Assembly (NCBI GenBank): GCA_947303695.1
Contig: CAMYYX010000015.1
Coordinates: forward strand, 1-20,652
Reading direction: 5' to 3'
DNA from: an uncultured Prevotellaceae bacterium
Lineage (GTDB): Bacteria; Bacteroidota; Bacteroidia; Bacteroidales; Bacteroidaceae
DNA length: 20,652 nt
Part shown: in pieces, positions 8,408 to 12,607 of the stretch
Numbering within the stretch: the stretch's first letter is position 1
Layout: each line of letters begins with the position of its first letter
Notes under the pieces: generated by a model
Told to the model about the DNA's origin: nothing
What the model saw: the letters and a program-made list of their open reading frames with translations, nothing else
Database searches by the model: none
Position numbers and translations under genes: made by a program

Positions 8408-8872
8408 CTACCACTTTATTACCGCCTTCACCCACTTCACTTCATCATACTTGAATTCCTTGGTCACCTCGACAGCAACTGGGCGCTTCTTGCCTTCCAC
8501 CTTCTGCTTCTCTTGATAGCAGAGTGTGAAACCAGCTTCGTTTGCATCGGTCAGCGTACCCTGCAGCTTCTTGCCGTCAAGAGGCAGCACTTCCACCTCG
8601 TTACCGATGTTGTTCTGATACTGCTGCACCACCTTCAGCGGCTGACCGATACCAGCCGAGCCCACTTCCAGTTCGAAGTCCTCTTCGTCACGATTCAGGT
8701 GCGCTTCGATGAAACGGCTCAAGTCACAACAGTCCTCAATCCATACACCTTCCTTGTGGTCAATCTCAACAACGATTCTGTTCTCTTTGTCTACGGTAGC
8801 ATCAACGAAAAAATAATCCTTTCCGTCAAGCCATTCGTCAACCAATGCTTTAATTTTCTTACTATCAATCAT
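8408..8872 (-). CDS. rimP: Ribosome maturation factor RimP
   Basis: RimP assists 30S subunit maturation. The protein is 154 residues from ATG 8872 (MIDSKKIKALVDEWLDGK), the usual family length. It has the N-terminal alpha/beta domain with the characteristic EVGSAGIGQPLK block (family LEVSSPGLDRPL) and the C-terminal SH3-like domain (about 90-154) rich in Lys. The frame is open upstream to 8974 but that part is translation of the GAAGTTA repeats (RSDNF, NNFERSDN) and is not like RimP, so I reject the longer start. The conserved position before nusA and infB supports the call. Confidence 0.93.
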   Translation of the reverse strand: MIDSKKIKALVDEWLDGKDYFFVDATVDKENRIVVEIDHKEGVWIEDCCDLSRFIEAHLNRDEEDFELEVGSAGIGQPLKVVQQYQNNIGNEVEVLPLDGKKLQGTLTDANEAGFTLCYQEKQKVEGKKRPVAVEVTKEFKYDEVKWVKAVIKW

Positions 8873-8889
8873 AATTGACAATTCATATC

Positions 8890-8911
8890 TTAAGAAGTTA
8901 TCACTTCGTTC
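8890..8911 (-). promoter_or_regulatory. Shared box GAACGAAGTGATAACTTC upstream of rimP
   Basis: The minus strand reads GAACGAAGTGATAACTTC and then TTAA, ending 17 bases before the rimP ATG. The upstream side adds two more ATAACTTC words, and ACTTCG/CGAAGT forms an inverted repeat at 8903-8916. Very similar boxes lie before nusA and infB. Confidence 0.5.
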
Positions 8912-8938
8912 GAAGTTATTGAAGTTATCGAAGTTATC

Positions 8939-8974
8939 ACTTCGTGCAAAATGCTCCGCCTCAATAATATACAA
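8939..8974. repeat. GAGGCG-AGCATTTTGCACGAAG module, copy near rimP
   Basis: On the minus strand this reads TTATTGAGGCGGAGCATT followed by TTGCACGAAGT. The plus-strand region around 20566-20592 has the same string with few changes. Shorter relatives are at 9001-9022 and 11131-11157, both joined to GCCGAGCG rather than GAGGCG. Confidence 0.8.
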
Positions 8975-9000
8975 ACGAGCTTGATATTATATTCACTTTT

Positions 9001-9022
9001 GTGCAAAATGCTTCCGCTCGGC
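9001..9022. repeat. GCATTTTGCAC module with GCCGAGCG arm
   Basis: Plus strand GTGCAAAATGCTTCCGCTCG, ending GC. It closely matches 11131-11157, which carries AACGCTCGGC after the same core. Confidence 0.7.
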
Positions 9023-9052
9023 ATAGTTTAAGCAAGCTTGACTCTGCACTCA

Positions 9053-9087
9053 CTTAATCGCATTTTTCGGCTTAATCGCATTTTTCG
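9053..9087. repeat. Tandem direct repeat CTTAATCGCATTTTTCG
   Basis: The 17-base word stands at 9053-9069 and 9071-9087 with one base between. Its reverse complement recurs once on the plus strand at 20523-20542 as AAAAATGCGTTTAAGCCGAA. Confidence 0.9.
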
Positions 9088-9213
9088 CTACGCTCGACAA
9101 ATGACTGCTGATGTGTACACCTGCGAACTATCGTCGTTAACTTCGAGGCCGTTAGGCCGCTAACTTCGTTAACTCCGTTAACTCCTGTTGTTATCCTTCC
9201 ACCCTCCAGAGGG
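9086..9213. repeat. 128-base direct repeat, copy 2 (rimP leader)
   Basis: This copy is nearly identical to 6738-6865, in the same orientation and about 2.35 kb away. It also ends with CCACCCTCCAGAGGG. Together the two copies bracket rimP and nusA. Confidence 0.95.
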
Positions 9214-9262
9214 TCCAGTCCAGTCTAATTAAGAAGGAGGAACTTTTCAGCCCCTCCTTCAT
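9191..9262 (-). CDS. Doubtful 23-residue leader ORF
   Basis: An ATG at 9262, just after the candidate promoter, opens a 23-codon frame (MKEGLKSSSF..., ending LDWTLWRVEG) stopping at 9191. Its second half is a translation of the CCCTCTGGAGGG box and has two Trp codons. It could be a leader peptide or chance. No ribosome binding site can be recognised since the presumed 5' end is only a few bases upstream. Confidence 0.15.
   Translation of the reverse strand: MKEGLKSSSFLIRLDWTLWRVEG
9233..9260. other. Hairpin at the start of the rimP leader
   Basis: GAAGGAGG (9233-9240) pairs with CCTCCTTC (9253-9260) around a 12-base loop. It begins a few bases after the predicted transcription start. On the minus strand it is followed by TTAATTAG, not a T-run, so it is a weak terminator candidate at best; it could be a leader structure. 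Confidence 0.5.
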
Positions 9263-9273
9263 GATTTCACGGT

Positions 9274-9282
9274 GCAAAGATA
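9274..9282 (-). promoter_or_regulatory. Candidate promoter -7 box for rimP-nusA-infB
   Basis: The minus strand reads TATCTTTGC, matching TAnnTTTG of the Bacteroidetes housekeeping promoter, followed by ACC. No TTTG stands at the expected -33 distance (ATGG is found). It is the best match upstream of the rimP operon. Confidence 0.45.
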
Positions 9283-9290
9283 GTAATTAT

Positions 9291-9316
9291 TTACCATTTA
9301 ACCATTTACCATTTAC
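9291..9316. repeat. TTTACCATTTAACC-type microrepeat
   Basis: Three tandem imperfect copies of the 8-9 base word (TTTACCA, TTTAACCA). The same word recurs at about 12645-12676, 14819-14852, 17343-17380 and, as AAATGGC, near 20497-20520. Confidence 0.8.
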
Positions 9317-9336
9317 AGTTTTTTTGCGGTTTTGGC

Positions 9337-9450
9337 CTATTTTTCCCACAATTCACCCCATTTTTCACTTTTCACTACCCATTTTTTGCACATTAGTATA
9401 ATATAAGTCACAGTCGTTATCAGTATACTGCATGATAATCTGCTCTTCAT
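9337..9450 (-). CDS. Doubtful 37-residue membrane peptide
   Basis: A frame from ATG 9450 to TAG at 9337 would encode MKSRLSCSILITTVTYIILM and then a Lys/Trp-rich tail. The first part resembles a short membrane segment. A TAnnTTTG box (9472-9480) lies upstream. There is no family match I know, and the tail is low-complexity DNA, so it may be chance. Confidence 0.2.
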   Translation of the reverse strand: MKSRLSCSILITTVTYIILMCKKWVVKSEKWGELWEK

Positions 9451-9471
9451 CTATTATAACGTAAGAACCAT

Positions 9472-9480
9472 GCAAATGTA
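9472..9480 (-). promoter_or_regulatory. Candidate -7 box TACATTTGC
   Basis: It matches TAnnTTTGY but has no TTTG at 19-20 bases upstream. It lies between the regulator gene and the rimP leader. Confidence 0.25.
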
Positions 9481-9516
9481 ACAAAAATAAATGATATTTT
9501 TACTATTTTTCTTTAA

Positions 9517-10221
9517 TTAGCCTCTAAAACGCTGAGAGGTGACATACGCTCGCAACGACATGTCGGCAGGGATGCCGGCTAATTGTTCTTTGTAGAGATA
9601 GGCTTTCTGTTTGACGGACTTCTCGGCGATGTGATAGATGACGGCCATTTGGCGGTTGGAGAGTTCCAGTCGGAGGAGTATACAGAATCGAAGGACTTCC
9701 TGTGGTGCTTCGGGATGGTACTGGCGGAAATCGTCCACAAAATGGTTTTGCGTCGTGTTGAGATATACTTCGAGTTCAAGCCAATCGCGTTCCGTCATGT
9801 GTATGGTGCGGGTATTATCATCGATGCTCAAGAGTCGGGAGGCAATGGAGAGGTGGTTGTAGATGTAATCGTTCATGATGGCGAGCGAAGCCTCACGATC
9901 CTTAATGCGTGCTGAAATCTGCTCGTAATCGGCTTGAAGTTGGGTTCGCTCATGGCGTTCTTCGTCGATTTTCTGTTGCATCTTCGCAGAGTGCCAACTG
10001 AAGAAAAGATAGCAGACTATGACGACAACGCCGACTATCATCAGGCAGAAGAAGAGCATGATGAGCAAGTCTTTCGTCATGCTAAAGTACGCCTCCTGCT
10101 GCACCACTTCGGCAGTCTGCTCCTGCTGTTGCAACTGATTCAGCCGCTCGCTGCTTTGCTCGTAAACATCGCACGAACAGAGCATGAAGAGTATGATGAT
10201 ATAAGGGAGAAAGCTTTTCAT
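9517..10221 (-). CDS. Membrane-anchored regulator with C-terminal helix-turn-helix
   Basis: The 234-residue protein starts with a lipoprotein-like signal (ILFMLCSC, Cys17), a short polar Gln-rich segment (about 20-48), one strong membrane segment (about 50-75), a charged coiled coil (about 78-110) and a C-terminal region (about 175-212) with LRFCILLRLELSNRQMAVIY followed by HIAEKSVKQKAYLYKEQL, which reads as a LuxR-like helix-turn-helix. This layout resembles Bacteroidetes regulators with periplasmic TPRs, one membrane segment and a cytosolic HTH, but the TPR part is missing. It is 12 bases downstream of the duplicated membrane protein, its likely partner. Target genes are unknown. DNA binding is inferred from pattern only. 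Confidence 0.65.
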   Translation of the reverse strand: MKSFLPYIIILFMLCSCDVYEQSSERLNQLQQQEQTAEVVQQEAYFSMTKDLLIMLFFCLMIVGVVVIVCYLFFSWHSAKMQQKIDEERHERTQLQADYEQISARIKDREASLAIMNDYIYNHLSIASRLLSIDDNTRTIHMTERDWLELEVYLNTTQNHFVDDFRQYHPEAPQEVLRFCILLRLELSNRQMAVIYHIAEKSVKQKAYLYKEQLAGIPADMSLRAYVTSQRFRG

Positions 10222-10233
10222 GACCGACAGGGA

Positions 10234-10968
10234 TTAATGGGCGAAATAAAGTGAGGTATGTATCCAAACATATTGGACGAACGAGTTGAGCAGCACTAGG
10301 ACGGTGAACGACAATAGCCATACCACTCTGCTTCGTTCGCGATAGCACAGGGTTGTCAGCACGATGGCGGACAACGCACAAAGGATTAGAGGCATCCAGT
10401 AGATGGTGCGTGTGAAAGCAATGATAAGGAAAGGTAGAGCAACCAAAAGAATACCGAGACACAAGGCGCCTGCCACCATCCACGGCCTTTGGGCTTTCAA
10501 TAGACAAAGCCACGTAAGCCCCACACAAACAGCAGTCGCTGTACACGAAAACAGATATTCGTCAATTGACGCAATCCACAGATAGTGTCCTATGGTATTC
10601 AGCAACAAGAGCACAACGAATGAGATGATACTCGCCCTTAGCGTTCTCCGCCTATAGCAAACGACAGCCAAAAGTATGGCGACAATGGAGCAGACAGGCT
10701 CCAGCAAACTGGCACTCGTAGATTGGAAATCAAGAATTCGTAGCGGCAATTCCAAAATGATACGGCCCAAGATAATAGCGGCAACTATGAGCCACACTGG
10801 TCTGGCATGCTTCAGCCAAGCCCAAGTAAGCCAGAAGAATAAAGCGCTACAAACCATCGACGGCAAGTAGACGCTTTGAAATGCATGCAGCCCGTACATC
10901 AAAAAAGTACAGCCTAATGCAGACAGGAAAACAGACCAAAACAGAAAATTCGCATTTTTCTTTCCCAT
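10234..10968 (-). CDS. Polytopic membrane protein with internal duplication
   Basis: The 244-residue protein is almost entirely membrane segments, about eight by eye. Two halves align: residues about 28-131 and 132-242. Matching blocks include WLKHARPVWLIVAAIILG with CLLKAQRPWMVAGALCLG, CYRRRTLRASIISF with CYRERSRVVWLLSF, and LLLLNTIGHYLWI with LVLLNSFVQYVWI. I do not recognise the family and see no catalytic or transport motif. A promoter (11016-11048) lies in front, and the regulator gene follows after 12 bases, so the two probably act together, for example as sensor and responder; that is inference. Confidence 0.75.
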   Translation of the reverse strand: MGKKNANFLFWSVFLSALGCTFLMYGLHAFQSVYLPSMVCSALFFWLTWAWLKHARPVWLIVAAIILGRIILELPLRILDFQSTSASLLEPVCSIVAILLAVVCYRRRTLRASIISFVVLLLLNTIGHYLWIASIDEYLFSCTATAVCVGLTWLCLLKAQRPWMVAGALCLGILLVALPFLIIAFTRTIYWMPLILCALSAIVLTTLCYRERSRVVWLLSFTVLVLLNSFVQYVWIHTSLYFAH

Positions 10969-11015
10969 ATTTTCAATGATAAATTTGATGATTAATTTGC
11001 GTTTCTAATCCGACG

Positions 11016-11048
11016 GCAAAGTTACGACGAATATAGGAAACCACCAAA
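11016..11048 (-). promoter_or_regulatory. Promoter of the membrane protein/regulator pair
   Basis: On the minus strand TTTG (11045-11048), 20 bases, then TAACTTTGC (11016-11024). Both boxes match the Bacteroidetes consensus. Transcription would start near 11009, leaving a leader of about 40 bases before ATG 10968. Confidence 0.65.
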
Positions 11049-11130
11049 CACTTCAAGTCTATTTGTTCATTCTGCAAAGAGCTGACTCACAGCAAGTTGT
11101 ACGAACGGAAGGTCTATTCCTGATTATTTT

Positions 11131-11157
11131 ACTTCGTGCAAAATGCTAACGCTCGGC
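11131..11157. repeat. ACTTCGTGCAAAATGCT repeat with CGCTCGGC arm
   Basis: It matches 8939-8955 over 17 bases and 9001-9022 over the core plus the CGCTCGGC arm. It is a solo member of the family found around rimP. Confidence 0.75.
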
Positions 11158-11256
11158 AAAAATAAAGTATTTCTACGAAACTTCCAAATAAAACAGGGAA
11201 AAATGTAAAAAGGAAACGAGAAATACCTTCAATCAAAGAAAAGACACACTTTGTTC

Positions 11257-11287
11257 TAAAAAAAGAAAAAGGAGAGCCGAAGCTCTC
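11257..11287 (-). terminator. Rho-independent terminator of the MNT gene
   Basis: On the minus strand GAGAGC, a TTCG tetraloop, GCTCTC (11272-11287), then CTTTTTCTTTTTTT. It begins 15 bases after the stop codon. A UUCG loop on a GC-rich stem with a long U-run is a textbook terminator. Confidence 0.93.
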
Positions 11288-11301
11288 ACTTATTATTGTC
11301 T

Positions 11302-11601
11302 CTAATACGCTCTCTCATAAATGATAATTTTATCTTTCGAAGCCGTACGGTCAGCCATAGGACGCAATGTTCCTTCCTCGACGAGATCAACTTTGCACCC
11401 CAAACGGCTTTCCAACTCTCTATGCATACGTGCATATGTAAATAAACCAATAGGAGAACTGTGGTCAAACTGAACAAGCAAATCCACATCACTATCAGCT
11501 GTTTCCTCTCCACGGGCAAATGAGCCAAAAAGCCATGCCTTCAAGACTGGTTGTGTCTTGAAGTAATTTGCAATTATCTTTGTCATAGCCTTTGTACTCA
11601 T
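11302..11601 (-). CDS. MNT-type nucleotidyltransferase domain protein, orphan
   Basis: The 99-residue protein is a minimal nucleotidyltransferase: GSFARGEETADSDVDLLVQF from residue 26 gives the GSxxRG loop and the two acidic residues of SDVDL (D38, D40), and VDLV near 71-74 supplies the third Asp. Proteins of this size usually act as the antitoxin MntA, which AMPylates an adjacent HEPN-domain toxin. No HEPN gene lies next to it: a terminator follows at once and the upstream neighbour is a DUF6266 gene with a 96-base gap. It may be a solitary remnant or act on a partner elsewhere. The ATG at 11601 is preceded by its own -7 box. Function is inferred from the family. Confidence 0.82.
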   Translation of the reverse strand: MSTKAMTKIIANYFKTQPVLKAWLFGSFARGEETADSDVDLLVQFDHSSPIGLFTYARMHRELESRLGCKVDLVEEGTLRPMADRTASKDKIIIYERAY

Positions 11602-11622
11602 ATCAATTCAATCTTTGACGCT

Positions 11623-11631
11623 GCAAATATA
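11623..11631 (-). promoter_or_regulatory. Candidate -7 box for the MNT gene
   Basis: Minus-strand TATATTTGC matches TAnnTTTGY, 21 bases before ATG 11601. The -33 element is poor (GTTG at a short distance). Confidence 0.45.
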
Positions 11632-11697
11632 AACACTTTATTTGAAACAACCGAATAATACGAGCAAAAAAGTCGAAATGTGTGAAATTATCAGGAT

Positions 11698-12306
11698 TCA
11701 GACTTGGAACTGCCCCACATATTGCGAATTGGATGTACGCCCTTTCTTACCTTTCATAAAAGCATAGAAATGCAAGGGATGACCGCCCCAATTCGGTCGA
11801 ATTGTGGCACGGACTTCTCCAATGGTACGTGCCACGGGTTCAACACAGAGTCCCTCACGTTCATCTGGGCAGCAGACAAAGAGATAGAACTCATCGTCTT
11901 TATTCGCAGGGGTGACATTACTCTGGAACGTCACATGAATACCTCCTTGAGCATTGATCTCAGCAGAAGTCACAAAGGCTGATGTGACCGAACCGTAACT
12001 GATGATGACACGAGCATAGTCGATACCGTCAGGACCATAGCAGTCTTTGTTGATTCGCTTGAATATACTGGAGGTATCGAGCATCTCTTTTTGAGCCAAC
12101 GCATGAAGACCTATCTTATGCCCCCATTTCATCGTGTTCGAAAGGGATGCAACCGCAGCAAAGGCCCTTCGGTGACTCTGCTGAGCCTCCGTTCGTGGAT
12201 TCGCTACCGACTCTGGCATCCTGCGCACATAAGGACGCCCATTCCAAGTACTGTGGATTTTATCACCTACCTTGCCACTTAAATGACCGTTTTTTTCCTT
12301 TGCCAT
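11698..12306 (-). CDS. DUF6266 family protein
   Basis: The 202-residue protein begins MAKEKNGHLSGKVGDKIHST and continues WNGRPYVRRMPESVANPRTEAQQSHRR as the family signature (G-x-hydrophobic-GxxW-G-x-YVR, nPrTxAQ). This matches DUF6266, a Bacteroidetes family of unknown function. There is no signal peptide. The C-terminal part (about 100-202) is strand-rich, with alternating hydrophobic residues as in an immunoglobulin-like or fibronectin-like domain, ending SNSQYVGQFQV. It has no close neighbours in an operon; a long upstream region carries an 11-base periodic array and a possible promoter at 12575-12607. Confidence 0.75.
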   Translation of the reverse strand: MAKEKNGHLSGKVGDKIHSTWNGRPYVRRMPESVANPRTEAQQSHRRAFAAVASLSNTMKWGHKIGLHALAQKEMLDTSSIFKRINKDCYGPDGIDYARVIISYGSVTSAFVTSAEINAQGGIHVTFQSNVTPANKDDEFYLFVCCPDEREGLCVEPVARTIGEVRATIRPNWGGHPLHFYAFMKGKKGRTSNSQYVGQFQV

Positions 12307-12398
12307 ATTTGTTTTTGTTTTATTTACATCTACTTCACCTCATGCTTACCGAGTCTTTACCTCCAATAAAACTCCAATCTAATATATAACGCTCCTCT

Positions 12399-12552
12399 CC
12401 GTAATACCTCCTTATTACCTCCTCTGTTCCCCCTTGGTACGCCCTTGGTACCTTGGCGGTATCTCGGCGGTACCTTGGCGGTACCCTAGAGTTGGTCTAG
12501 ACTTGGTCTAGTGTTGTCCCAGTGTTGTCCTAGACTTGCTCTCAATCACCTT
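12399..12552. repeat. Degenerate 11-base tandem array (14 units)
   Basis: Cutting from 12399 every 11 bases gives units that align: CCTTATTACCT-like, CCTTGGTACGC, CCTTGGTACCT, TGGCGGTATCT, CGGCGGTACCT, TGGCGGTACCC, TAGAGTTGGTC, TAGACTTGGTC, TAGTGTTGTCC, CAGTGTTGTCC, TAGACTTGCTC. Neighbouring units are the most alike and the consensus drifts along the array, as expected from slippage or unequal exchange. A weaker 11-base echo (CTCCAATAAAA, CTCCAATCTAA) lies at 12361-12382. It sits between the metallopeptidase and the DUF6266 gene. It has no CRISPR-like spacers. Confidence 0.85.
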
Positions 12553-12561
12553 ATAAATATT

Positions 12562-12584
12562 CTATCTTTACTATGTAAAGATAG
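12562..12584 (-). terminator. Perfect 10-base inverted repeat after the metallopeptidase gene
   Basis: CTATCTTTAC, a 3-base loop, GTAAAGATAG. It lies 9 bases after the metallopeptidase stop (12594-12596) and may end its transcript, though only a weak AT-rich tail follows on the minus strand. It overlaps a possible promoter, so its role is ambiguous. Confidence 0.45.
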
Positions 12585-12607
12585 GTTTTTCACTCACTTT
12601 ACCCAAA
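12575..12607 (-). promoter_or_regulatory. Possible promoter for the DUF6266 gene
   Basis: Minus-strand TTTG (12604-12607, in the last codons of the upstream gene), 20 bases, then TATCTTTAC (12575-12583), one mismatch from TAnnTTTGY. If used, the transcript would carry the whole 11-base array in a leader of about 260 bases. No better box is seen closer to ATG 12306. Confidence 0.35.

Larger units (their letters stand above)
8873..9516. other. 644-base gene-poor leader region upstream of rimP
   Basis: This interval separates the helix-turn-helix gene from rimP. Read toward rimP it holds: a candidate -7 box (9472-9480), a doubtful 37-codon frame (9337-9450), an AAATGG-type microrepeat (9291-9316), the best -7 box for the operon (9274-9282), a hairpin (9233-9260), copy 2 of the 128-base repeat (9086-9213), an 18-base tandem repeat (9053-9087), two copies of the GCATTTTGCAC module, and the shared box before rimP. 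If transcription starts near 9267, the rimP leader is close to 400 bases. No RNA gene was recognised. Confidence 0.8.
10969..11301. other. 333-base intergenic region between the MNT gene and the membrane-protein gene
   Basis: It holds the terminator of the MNT gene (11257-11287), a copy of the GCAAAATGCT repeat (11131-11157) and the promoter of the membrane-protein gene (11016-11048). I see no gene or RNA in the rest, which is AT-rich. Confidence 0.8.

Noticed and set aside
8873..8974. N-terminal extension of RimP by 34 residues
   Set aside because: The extension is translated repeat DNA (RSDNF, NNFERSDN); RimP proteins start at the MIDSKK-like position, and the length from 8872 fits the family.
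6643..9282. Insertion sequence around nusA
   Set aside because: The repeats are short, direct, non-coding and carry no transposase; no target-site duplication was seen.
8873..9516. tRNA, riboswitch or other known RNA in the rimP leader
   Set aside because: No cloverleaf, no CCA-ending acceptor stem and no riboswitch core I recognise; only repeats and short hairpins.
11286..11528. Second protein overlapping the MNT gene, as a toxin partner
   Set aside because: It is an out-of-frame shadow with no HEPN motif (R-x4-6-H) and runs over the terminator.
12399..12552. CRISPR array
   Set aside because: Units are 11 bases, contiguous and without spacers; no cas genes are near.
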